Origin: Haematobia irritans
Taxonomy: Eukaryota > Arthropoda > Insecta > Diptera > Muscidae
Assembly (NCBI RefSeq): GCF_050003625.1
Contig: NC_134399.1
Coordinates: forward strand, 35,852,671 to 35,916,670
DNA: 64,000 nt
Direction: 5' to 3'
Made by a program: the position numbers and the translations under genes. Every line of letters begins with the position of its first letter. Positions within the stretch are counted from its first letter, which is position 1. A model generated the notes under the pieces. It saw only the letters and a list, made by a program, of their open reading frames with translations, was not told the origin of the DNA and ran no database searches. Shown piece after piece: positions 1 through 11,700 of the stretch.

Positions 1-260
1 CGATGGGGGATTCTGGGATGGGCTTTAAAAGAAATGTTTGTGGAACAACTTCCAATTTTTTTGCTGGGATTTCCATGTAAAATGCGTTTCTTCTAAACCG
101 ATTACCACCACTTCCGGATCCAAACAGAATATTTTCATTGTTTTCTTGGCTATACTTTGTTCGTTGGCTGATTTCAAGCCGTTATTGCATTTAATAATTT
201 TCTTCAAATTAATTTTATTCATTATTATTCGGTTATGTGGTTACAGTATCAGACACCAGA
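1..260. repeat. Partial copy of the CCCAGCAAAAAA-ended repeat
   Basis: The segment around 50-70 reads into a TTTTTTTGCTGGGA end, and 108-140 carries CACCACTTCCGGATCCAAA. Both strings recur in the elements at 31381-31950 and near 37143. The short open frames here are AT-rich chance frames. From 260 to about 790 the DNA is AT-rich and I see no gene. Confidence 0.5.
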
Positions 261-799
261 CTCATTTGTCCATTATGGCATCGTAGACATTGTATTTCTC
301 TCAATCACTTGATTAAAAAATTAATTAATTTCTTTTTCACCCTCAAATATATAGGTTTTTTTTTGAATTGGTGCAATTGCGAAACTCAATTATTCTTCTT
401 CATTAATTATATTATTTTTTTGTACTTTTATAATTATAAATAATTATTTCACCTTTTGAATTTTCTTGTAATTTTATAAGAATTCACGTGTTTCTTATGT
501 ATTTTCCAATTATAAATATAATTGAATTTTTCTTTGGATTTAAATTTAATAAACCAATGAAACCTAAAAACCAATTATTGTCGACCTAATTTTTAATTGT
601 GTTATTATAATTTGTTTTTTTAAATTCGTTAAATTAAAAATGTATTTGGTAAAAATATTCAATAATTTTCCTAACTGTATTATTTTTTTATTATTTTTTT
701 TTATACAATACAAATTAATTAAAATTGTCTACGTTTTCATTTTCACCTAACTTTTTAATTGGAATTATTTTGATTATAATTTTTTACATGGCTTTATCA

Positions 800-1436
800 A
801 ATTGGCCTGAAACGATTTGACCGAGTTTCAACAAACAATAGTCAAGTTCTCAAAATGCCATTTGACAAATATTTGATATTTAGAACTGTTACATTCCTAC
901 ATAAGATTATCGTAACAATGGAACCTACACATACTTATAATCATCTCACATTCTGCAGATCTAACAGAGGCAGAAACATATGTCAGATTCCCCATAGATC
1001 AATGACATCAGAAAGACAATTTATAATACGAGCAATACGTCTCTGGAACCAAGTACCTAATGATATCCAAACCATCCACAACACTGGAAAATTTAAACGT
1101 CATTTAGTTAATTTTTATTTAAATAACAATTAAAATAATTAAATATTATTGCAGTAATATTTTAATATTTAATATTTCCATTTATTTAAATCTACATTTA
1201 ATTTGTTTTATTATTTATTATGTATCAAAATTGTATGTTCTCAAAATGTTTAATATTGTTATTTTAATACTTATTTGTATAGTTTTCAATTTTTTTATAC
1301 TATTTCTATATTTGCTTTCCGCTCTTATAGCTTTTCCCTAAGAACTATTTAACAAAAATGATTCTAGTGCAAAGTTATAAGACATATGTCTTAATGTGCT
1401 AGGGAGATTCAACGAATAAATAAATAAATAAAATAA
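800..1436 (+). mobile_element. 5'-truncated CR1/Daphne-like LINE 3' end
   Basis: An open frame at 855-1133 (92 aa) resembles the extreme C-terminus of CR1/L2-type reverse transcriptases. It has a basic run, then IRAIRLWNQVPNDI and a final FKRHLVNFYL segment, the usual short region after the thumb. The frame is followed by about 270 bp of 3' UTR and a tail of AAAT-type repeats (about 1413-1436), as many LINEs of this clade have. No RT or endonuclease domain lies upstream, so it is a dead 5'-truncated copy. The left limit is approximate. Family placement is inference from the C-terminal motif. Confidence 0.6.
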
Positions 1437-1770
1437 AAATAAAGTCTAAAATCTATGCTTAATTTCAAGAGGAAAGCTTCAGTACTACACTAAAAAATTA
1501 TTGACCTAATATAAAGGATTATGCAAGCATTTTTTTTAACAAAGAAATTTTAATTAACCAATATTAAATAGAATTAGAAGCTTGATTTTCCACCAGAAAA
1601 AAATAGCCTCCAAATTTTTTACAGTCACACATATTTTGCTGGCCACATTAAAGCGTTAGCGCATACTATCATGATTAGGATTTGTGTTATATACAGAACA
1701 AGACACAACAAAAAATCGATACCAATTCAAAATTTTATGGCGATCGAAACCCAGCTATTATATATATTAT

Positions 1771-2103
1771 GGTTAGGTTAGGTGGCAGCCCGATCTATCA
1801 GGCTCACTTAGACTATTCAGTCCATTGTGATACCACATTGGTGAACTTCTCTCTTATCACTGAGTGCTGTCCGATTCCATGTTAAGATCAATGACAAGGG
1901 ACCTCCTTTTTATAGCCGAGTCCGAACGGCGTTCCACATTGCAGTGAAACCACTTAGAGAAGTTTTGAAACCCTCAGAAATGTCACCAGCATTACTGAGG
2001 TGGGATAATCCACCGCTGAAAAACTTTTTTGTGTTCGGTCGAAACAGGAATCGAACCCACGGCCTTGTGTATGCAAGGCGGGTATGCTAACCATTGCACC
2101 ACC
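1771..2103 (-). mobile_element. tRNA-derived SINE, copy 1
   Basis: This is the reverse complement of the SINE at 8077-8411. On the minus strand it starts with a tRNA-like head: A-box-like GGTGCAATGGTTAGC and B-box-like GTGGGTTCGATTCC. A body containing CTATAAAAAGGAGGTCC follows, and it ends in CACCTAACCTAACC. The first bases of the head differ from the other copies. No clear target-site duplication was seen. Confidence 0.85.
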
Positions 2104-5100
2104 ATAAAAAAATTAGTATAACAGTTATAAGTAAGAAATTAATATCAGTATAACAGTTATTGGTAAATTCTATGAATTTATTTCTATTATCTATGTTGTT
2201 GCCATAAACACAATTGTGAACAACATCTACACATAAAATAGTAGTTGTACTAATATTACAGTTATAACAGTTACTGATTTGGTATTTCAATATATTTTCG
2301 AAATAGGAAATTTTATATATGTATTTTCCTGAAATTCCTAGGAGGAACATATAGGAAATACTATAGTTAGCAAAAATTGAGTTTGTTACCATCCTTTTAT
2401 AGGACATATAAATTTATTATCATCTGATTATTTTCCCTTTTGAAAATAAGTTGGAAATTTTTACAATGATCTTAACCAAAAAGAATATGGACTCTAAAGC
2501 CTAGTACTAATATCACGTTTTCGCACGAAAAACTGTTATACTCCATATAAAAAACGTTAGCGCGGAATAAATGCGAAATCTTTGTTTAGAGCATTTTCAA
2601 ACTCATATTTATACAACCCTGGATTTTTCGCACGAAAAACTAGGCAGGTATATTATATCGCATAAATAAGTTAACGTCCCTGGGTTTGACGCCCTATTTA
2701 CAGAGATAGATGAAGACATTCGTTTTTCGCAGAAACGAACATAGTACTAAGCATAAGAGAGAATTATTTCAGTATTTGAATATATAACCTCGTATTTTTA
2801 CGTTTGGAAAAAATTAGAATAAATATATTATCGGTTTTAGCTAACGTAGAATTAAAAACAAAAAATAAAATATTAAATACTTTAATAATTTTTTGACTTT
2901 ATGAAGCAATCATGCTCCTTAGTTTATAAGATAAATGTCACGGTTAATATTAACTCACTTTCTATGTTTAATGGCGATCGAAATACAACTATGAAAATAT
3001 AACACATAAATGAAGCCATTTTATCCGTATAACAGTTATATGTAACTTCTTGACTTTATATATTTTATCTATGTTATTGCCATAAAAGCATTTACACATA
3101 ACATGTCTACATTGTTGTACTATTATGACAGTTGAATAACTGTTATACTAAATTGTTATATATTCATTTTCAAAAAATATTAATGTGAGCTATAAACCAT
3201 CGCCTGTTAATTATTTTCTATTCAACATATTTTTAAAATGATCGCATGATAATCAACCAATAAATCCTACAAATATTATTACAATGTTGTGAACCAAATT
3301 CAATATGGGCTCAAAGAAAGTATTGTCCCATATTGAATTTATCTTAGTTTTCCAAGCGTAAAAATAATATAAAATAACACAAAATAAGTGTCACCTGGTT
3401 CTGCCAAAAATTTAAATATTAAATATTTCAATCATTTATTTAATTTCGCGTGTTTTAAATAGCATTCATGTTTCTTAGTTTATAACAAAAACTAGCTGGT
3501 TAATATTAACCATATGATGTGATATATCAGTATATCTGTATTCCTAGTTTCTTTAGCGTTTCCGCAACAAGTTTATAAAGTTTTTTTTTGTTTTTTGGAT
3601 GCTAAAATAACTCAATACTCAGAATAGTGTACGTAAGTAAATACGTATTTAATTTTGCAAAAAAATTCACGAAAACTACAACAACAAAATAGGAAAGAAT
3701 AGAATGCTAAACTATAAATGCCGTCGTGTGTGTGTGCTATATGTTATATGGTCTCGAGACACAATATAATAATAATAATAATAATGATACTAAAATTTGC
3801 ATTTTATATTGTTTTCCTGTTGACCTCTAAAAATCAAACTATTAGACATAGTCACAGCCATTTTATGGATATTTTGCCAGACATATATTTCAGATATAGC
3901 ACAAATGTATGAAAAACAAAAAAATAAACCAATATATCCAAGACATAAATAAATTCTTTGATAGAGGAAAAAAGGAACTAGTCTTAGTTCTCAAGATCGA
4001 CACAAGTTATGTTAAGGAATGCTAAGAATAAACTTCATTTTGATAATAAATTCTTAATAAAAGTGGGTCGCTTTTGTTATAACTGTTTTCGTAATAAAAA
4101 ATATTTCAAAAGTTATGCAAAGTTGTTCTTATATTTTTACTTGTCTATGTGTTTTTTTTATAATGATTCGTGAATATCTTTGGTTTTGTTTTATTTCGTT
4201 TTTTTGTTTTAATTTGTAACTAAATTTGTTTTTTGATTCAATAAAGTTATATTTTCTATCGACTATAATAATTACCTATTAATTAAAATTAGTGAATGCA
4301 TAAAAGAAACTAGTGCAACATAGAAAACTACAAGTATAACAGTTATTGTATAAATGCTATATTTTTGTTTAGCAAGAACTAAAATTACCGGATTTTTAAA
4401 TAAATATTATTATACTAGAATCACACTAAAAAAATCTTACCAACATTTTCCCAATTAAACTTAAACAAATTTTTCAGTTAAAACAAAAGGTATAACAGTT
4501 ATAATGGCATAAAAGCTGTATATTTGTTTAACAAAAATAAAAAATGACAAGCTTTTTTTCACAAATATTGTTATGCTAGAATCAGAGAGCCATAATGGGG
4601 CAATGATTAGCATTTCTACTTTTCATACACTGAAAAAATATAAACAATTTGTTTTTTTTTTTAATTTAATTGTTTAAACTAATTTTTAAAGAAAAACAAA
4701 AGTAAATCACAATAAATTATTGGATGAATTAAGTTTTTAAATGACATTTAATTTCAATTGAATCAATTCAATTATTAGTGATTGAAAACAACAATTATTT
4801 TTTCTGTGTACAATGGGCCATTCGGTCGACTTTTCAACCTTTAGACTTTTAAAAATTTGGAAAAACCATCTATTTGACCTTTCACCTTTTTTAAATTTGG
4901 AACAGTCAAATTTTCGACTTTTCATTCTTTTCCGATTTTTTAAAAGTCGGTTAAACTGGATAATTTTATACATTCCTCTTAAAATAAATGAGGTCATCTG
5001 CAGATATTCCTAGAATTGACATAGAAATATTTTTATCATAACCCGTTTTAATCAAAGGTCGATTATTCGACTTTTTCGTGAAACGTAGTTTAGTAGATTT

Positions 5101-5460
5101 TGACCTGCATCAAAAGTCGATTTTGACGGTTTAAGTCGACTTTCAAAAATTTCAAGGGTGGGTTATTCGAATTTTAAGATACAAAAGTTCGAAATCGCCT
5201 TGATTATTAGAAAAATCGATTTCCAATTTCTTATCCCCATACATAATATTAGAAACTAATATTCTTGTAGACCTTTATACTTTATAGACATAATATCTGA
5301 ATTATAAAATTGTATAACAGTATTCTTGTTGACCTTTATACTTTATAGCCAGAATATCTGAATTTTAAAACTGTATAACAGTCTTATAACACTTTAGGAT
5401 AATCGTATAACACTTTAGGATAATTGTTATAAATAGTAAATTGTGGTTTGACCTAGGATC
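2104..5460. repeat. AT-rich region with diverged duplications and many TATAACAGTTAT motifs
   Basis: No gene is supported. Near-palindromic TATAACAGTTAT/ATAACTGTTATA motifs occur near 2117, 2149, 2270, 2531, 3028, 3136, 4334 and 4491, with partial forms near 5311 and 5371. Blocks are locally duplicated: 2147-2290 resembles 3027-3150, 4320-4430 resembles 4480-4590, and 5272-5325 is repeated at 5328-5382. The segment 4815-5220 is rich in GTCGACTTTT-type motifs and resembles 20300-22050. Confidence 0.6.
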
Positions 5461-5461
5461 T

Positions 5462-5783
<322 letters not shown>

Positions 5784-6064
5784 GTTTGCCATAATATATG
5801 AAGTTTGCAATTTTATAATCGTATGACAGAAATTTTAACATGGTATATCATTTCACCATAACTGTTATACTTAGTGAATTGTGGTTTCATCTCAATGTTA
5901 TATATTTCTTAATATGTGCTTTTTTCCTGATATTGCAATCAATGCAATTTAAGCTCAAAAAACAGAAAATCAACTTTTAGTTGATTTCCATCAATTATTA
6001 TATTTTACTTAAAAATTCACCAATATGAGAATATTTTGTTTGTTTTTTTTTTTTGTTTAATTAC

Positions 6065-6500
6065 CGGAACTAAAAAAGAGGGAAAGCGTTATACACAAAT
6101 GAAGCATAAAATTTTCTAAATTCGAATTTCGCACAGTCGTTCAGAATTTTCCAAAAAAATTGTAAAATTGATTTAAAATGTGTGAATCTTAAATTTCGTA
6201 TGACGTTAACTACATTTTTTTTAAATTCTTACTTCAATGCTTTCCTTCAAAAAACAAAATTTTCCTCAACAAGAGAAAAAAATTAAAAACCATTTTATTT
6301 ATAATTTGTTTATTTTAATAAAAAGAGGAAAAGTGTTATACATAAATAAAGCATAAAATTTTATTAACTTCGAATTTCGCACACAATTTTCAAAAAAAAA
6401 TTGAATTTGGAACTTTGTATGGCGCTGAAGACATTTTTATAAGTTCCTACTTCAATATTTTCCTTGAAAAAAACCCGAAATTTTCCTCAACAAGAGAAAA
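6065..6500. repeat. Diverged direct repeat, two copies
   Basis: The blocks at about 6070-6290 and 6315-6500 share GTTATACA-AAAT-AAGCATAAAATTTT, a CGAATTTCGCACA segment and a terminal TTTTCCTCAACAAGAGAAAAAAA. Related sequence occurs in the MITEs at 40701-41211 and 44024-44509, so this is probably a decayed member of that family. Confidence 0.55.
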
Positions 6501-6542
6501 AAATAATTATTTTGGTATACATTTTCTTAAATTTATCGAAAA

Positions 6543-6950
6543 ATATTTGCTTATTTTTTTGAAATATTGTTTCATTGAATTTATCTAAAATTAGCCTCTA
6601 TTATCTCTCCGGGCGGAGAGATAGTATTAACTAATTAAAAAAAATTAAATAATTCAAAAAGCACATTTTATTAAGGATAACTGTTATAATTTACATTAAT
6701 GCTAAATATAATCGGTTATAAAAACTATTAATATAAATATATTTGTATATTTGCTTATTTTTTTGACATATTGTTTCATTGAATTTATCTAAAATTAGCT
6801 TCTATTATCTCTCCGGGCGGAGAGATAATATTAATTAATAAAAAAAAATTAAATAATTCAAAAAGCACATCTTATTAAGGATAACTGTTATAATTTATAT
6901 TAATGCTAAATATAATCGATTATAAAAACTATTAATATAAATATTTTTTT
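6543..6950. repeat. 204-bp tandem duplication with a GC hairpin
   Basis: Two copies lie head to tail at about 6543-6747 and 6748-6950 with only a few differences. Each holds the perfect hairpin CTCTCCGGGCGGAGAG (6605-6620 and 6809-6824), a GC island in AT-rich DNA, and one ATAACTGTTATAAT motif. From 6951 to about 8060 I see no supported gene. This part is less repetitive than its surroundings and could hold Hr4 intronic or 5' regulatory sequence. Confidence 0.8.
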
Positions 6951-8076
6951 TCTCCAAATATCTCATAAATATTTCTGATATATAATTCCATAAACATTAT
7001 ATCTCAATTCTAAAATTGAAATCCAATATTTTGGATATCTGGATCACCATAGACATTGTTTCGATTTAAATAATTATGGATTTTTAGTCAATAAATTGCT
7101 TTACTCAACAACTTTCAAAATTCTTTAACACGTCATCCTTCATGTTCCCATTTTATTTGAGCATTGTAAATTTTGCTAATCTCATCCGAAGATCGATGGG
7201 GGGAAGAAATATTATGGCTTTAATTGTAATCCATCATACTTTCACTTCACAAAGGCCAAAACCAAAATTTGACTTGTTAGCTTTTTTCTCATCAACCAAA
7301 AAAAAAACACGTAGGGCTTTCTTGTTTTTATTTCACGCTTTGTCAGAGGAAACCTAGTTTTGTTGTCATTTAAATTTCTTCTTTCTATTTTGTATGGATC
7401 GTTTGCTTAATTCTTTCGAGCACTCACCGAGAAAAAAAAACCTAACCATATAAGAAAGAAAGCACCAGCTTTTTTCTTCTATATAATTCGTTCAAATAAA
7501 AAACGATGATAATTTTAGAGAAAAAAAAACACAACAGAAGAAAAGTTCAAAGACCTGACAATTTTTTTTTGTTTTGTATTCAAAATCGTAGAAAATTATT
7601 TAAGAAGAAGAAATGGACAAAAGAAAGGCACGATACATGACTCGATTGGCATAATGCTATGGTATCTGGCTGGCATATGTTTTTATTTGGATAGCTGGTG
7701 CTTGATTGTGGAGACCCGTAATGACTAAAAACATAACGGGGTGAGAGCTGTATACAGAACATTTATGAAGATATCGTAGCAATGCGTCATAATGATTATG
7801 GTGTCATACTGTAGTTAATGACCACTAGAATTTGAAGAAGTAGTTAGCGAAGATGAAGATAAAAATTTATTGTAATTTTACTCTTCTATCCAAAAAAGAA
7901 ACTCCCATGGCTACATGTAAATATCGATATGATCCCTTGGGAAGAACAGTTGTTCTGGCGCCACATAACTAAATTATTGTTACAGTGAAACCTTGAACAC
8001 TCTGGAAAGTGGACAACTTTCGTGAAACGTTTGCTAAAAATAACCTCTCATAAGTGGACACCTCCAACATGTGGAC

Positions 8077-8411
8077 CGCCACCGTGGTGCAATGGTTAGC
8101 ATGCCCGCCTTGCATACACAAGGTCGTGGGTTCGATTCCTGCTTCGACCGAACACCAAAAAGTTTTTCAGCGGTGGATTATCCCACCTCAGTAATGCTGG
8201 TGACATTTTTGAGGGTTTCAAAGACTCTCTCAGTGGTTTCACTGCAAGGTGGAACGCCGTTCGGACTCGGCTATAAAAAGGAGGTCCCTTGTCATTAAGC
8301 TTAACATGGAATCGGGCAGCACTCAGTGATAAGAGAGAAGTTCACGAATGTGGTATCACAATGGACTGAATAGTCTAAGTGAGCCTGATACATCGGGCTG
8401 CCACCTAACCT
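8077..8411 (+). mobile_element. tRNA-derived SINE, copy 2 (in Hr4 intron 1)
   Basis: The copy is complete. Its tRNA-like head carries GGTGCAATGGTTAGC (A box) and GTGGGTTCGATTCC (B box), and the body ends in CCACCTAACC. It is flanked by an 11-bp direct repeat AACATGTGGAC at 8066-8076 and 8412-8422, which shows retroposition. It lies about 320 bp upstream of the Hr4 exon at 8731. Its 3' segment (ATCACAATGGACTGAATAGT and following bases) is also the 3' end of the LINE relic at 22041-23130. Confidence 0.93.
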
Positions 8412-8735
8412 AACATGTGGACAAAATTTAGGCGACCGGGAGTGTCCATTCCATAAAGGTTTCACTGTTCTAGAATTTCGTGAGACACATTTCGACTTTT
8501 CTGCCCCTATTGTATCTACATTGGAAATGTTATTGAAATTACTTACAAACAATTTTAATAAATGTTCGTTTCTAGAAAGGAAAAGATTATTTGTGTATGT
8601 GTGTAGATTTACATTTAGAGCAACAGCAAGTATATTATCCATCCCATTAACATTGCTTTCAATCACTTTAGATTCCTTTGAAAATACTTATATAAACTTT
8701 ATTTCCCCTTTCTCTCTTCCTCTCTTACAGGAATT

Positions 8736-11700
8736 ATGACACTGAGCCGTGGCCCTTACAGCGAGCTCGATAAAATGAGCCTTTTTCAGGATCTTAAACT
8801 GAAACGACGAAAAATCGATTCAAGATGCAGCAGTGATGGTGAATCTGTAGCCGATACCTCAACCTCATCACCAGATCTTTTGGCACCTATGTCACCCAAA
8901 ATGTGTGACTCAGGTGGTGGAGGCGGTGTCGTTGGCGGTGGCGGAGGAGGAGTAGGAGGCCATGGCGGTAATAGTTCAAATGTGGCCAATTCCATGTCAT
9001 TGGTCACACTGACTGCTACCACATCTCTAACAACTGCCACATCACCTGCCACATGTTCAAGCTCAGCCTTGCCTCAGCATCAAGTTGCTGCCGAAGTAGT
9101 GGTGGCCACTGCTAAGGCTGTGGCGGCTGCGGTTGCTGTTAAAAATGAACAATTACAGCAATTACATCAGCTGCAGCAGCAGCAACAGCAACAGCAACAA
9201 CAAGAACAGACTGAAATCCATTCATCATCGTGTGGCATGTCGTCAGCATCATCAACGGCCAGCAATATGATGACACCGCCAGCGCCCGTGCGAACATCAC
9301 CGCCCATGAGTACATCTGAAATGGCAGCTGCAGACAGTGCCGAACGAAGGACACCCTCTAGTAATAGAGCCACTCCTACACCGCCCCATAATAATGGCAA
9401 TGCCAGTAGCAGTACCAGCAATGGAGGTGGTAGTAGTCGAGCATCTCCTGACTCTATGGATGATAAGCCTTCAACTACCACCTCATCGTTGTTGATGCCC
9501 TCGGCAAATGGAGTTCATATGCCTGCGAGTGGGAATAATGGTAGCAGTGGTGGTAATACGGGGAGCATGAGTGTCATACGTTCGGTGAAAGAGGAGAGAA
9601 TTTTGGCTTCACCCACACGTATGATGGCCTACCATCAACATCAGTTGCAACAACAGCAACAGCAGCAGCAGCAACAACAACAGCGTTGCAAGACACCCAC
9701 ACAGTCTCAACAGCATGTCACAGTCTTGGTGACTCCATCCCGTATTAAGTCTGAACCTAACCAATTACCGCCGCAACCACCACATTCGCCATATTCCACA
9801 GCAGTCAGTGCATCGACAACCACATTATCGCCGTCATCTCTGCATTCAAATCCTACAACAACCCACAATACCACGCCCACCAGCAGCCTACTTCATCATC
9901 ATCATCAGCAACAGCAACAACAACAGCAGCAATCACAGCAACAACACCAACAAAATCCGCCACCTCCTCCCATAGTCACAACACATCACCTGCATCAACA
10001 GTTGACGCAGCCACAGCTGCGAAAGACCAGTCCTCCCCATGATCTGCAGTTTCCTCAACATCACCATCTGTTAACGCAATCGATGCAGCATCTAACGCAG
10101 CAACAGCAGATACAACTTCTGCAGCAAGCGGCAGCCATGTCACGTCAAAATAATCCCACCTCGAGGGAGTTATCGCCCAGTGCCTCAATGTCACCCAGCT
10201 CAAGACATTCGGCATCGAAGTCACCACAGCAACACTTAATGCAGCAGCAACAGCAAAATTCTGCCGCCGCACAGCATATGCGTATCAAGAAGGAGCCTTC
10301 TTCAATGCAAAATCACGTGTCGGGATTCGGTAACACAGCCAATGGACCCCAAAGACATCATTCGCCGCATTTCATGCCCCAGCAGTCACCCAACCAGCAA
10401 CAACAGGCGGGTCAACAAGGTCCACCACCACCACAGTTGCCTCCTCAGGCTTTGGGAAATATGGCTCAAGCCCTTATGCATCCGGCTTCTCTACAGTCGC
10501 TGAGACATCCAAATCGTGATGCTGCCATTTTATTTCGGGTGAAAAATGAAGTTGCAGCAGCGGCAGCAGCTGCAGCTGGCTTACCCCAATTAATGCAGCC
10601 TGGAGCTGCTGCTGTAGCTGCAGCAGCTGCTCAGCGTATGGTGTGGGTATCTAATGCCCGAATTAATGGAGTCAAACCCGAGGTGATAGGCGGACCCATT
10701 GGGAGTATACGACCTGGAGGACCGGGCCAATCTCCTTCGCCGCATCATTCGTCATCATCGACCTCATCATCGTCACAACTATCACCGCAGACGCCCTCAC
10801 AAACTCCTCCCCGAGGAACACCGACAGTGATAATGGGAGAAAGTTGCGGGGTACGCACTATGGTGTGGGGATATGAGCCAGCGGCGCCAACTTCATCTGC
10901 CGGCTCAGCGAGTCAATCTCCCAACCATTCACATCACCATACGCAGCATCATATGGGAGGTCATCAACAGATGGGCGGTGGCATGGGAGGGCCACCATCC
11001 TCATTGCAATCGCAGTCTCATCACTCATCACAGTCATCATTGAACACAGCATCGTCTCCCTCAGCAGGATCTCTAACGCCCACTCATACGCCAGGACCTT
11101 CGCCACAAAACAATGAAGAAGCAGCCCAATTGCTGTTGTCTTTGGGTCAGTCCCGCATCCAAGACAATCGTCCCCGACCGCCACATGCATTTCGTCCTCC
11201 TCATGCCTTGAATATGGAGCGATTATGGGCTGGTGATTATTCGCAACTGCCACCAGGACAATTGCATGCCCTTAATCTGAGTGCAGCTCAGCAATCTTGG
11301 GGCCCTGGAGGATCATCGAATACCACAGGTCTGGGGCGAGGTTTAGATAATCCCCACGAGCCAACGGATGAAGATGATCAGCCTTTGGTGTGCATGATAT
11401 GTGAGGATAAGGCAACTGGCTTACATTATGGTATTATAACATGTGAAGGGTAAGTTGGAAAAATGCGAGAAGAGTACACAAAGATAGACAAGCTTCTGGC
11501 TTAGGGTTAAGGGAAGAAGTCAATCATGGCTTATAATTCGCTGGATGGCTACTATGATACATTTCCCCCCTAAATCTAATAAGGTTGTGGTTCTTATACG
11601 TGGCTTAACCGACAATCAATCTAAACGTGCAATTACAAATTTGTGAGCCAGGGTTTATAAAGTTGGTACTTTCGTACTTATTTTGATACTTTTTGAGTAA

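Noticed and set aside
855..1133. A 92-codon host gene
   Set aside because: The peptide matches the end of a CR1-type LINE reverse transcriptase and leads into a LINE 3' tail.
8077..8150. A functional tRNA gene
   Set aside because: A- and B-box-like text is present, but the head has no acceptor stem, it is repeated in several SINE copies and each copy is followed by the SINE body.
9139..10272. Antisense frames over the first Hr4 coding exon
   Set aside because: They are shadows of CAG/CAA and Ser/Pro repeats in the real Hr4 frame.
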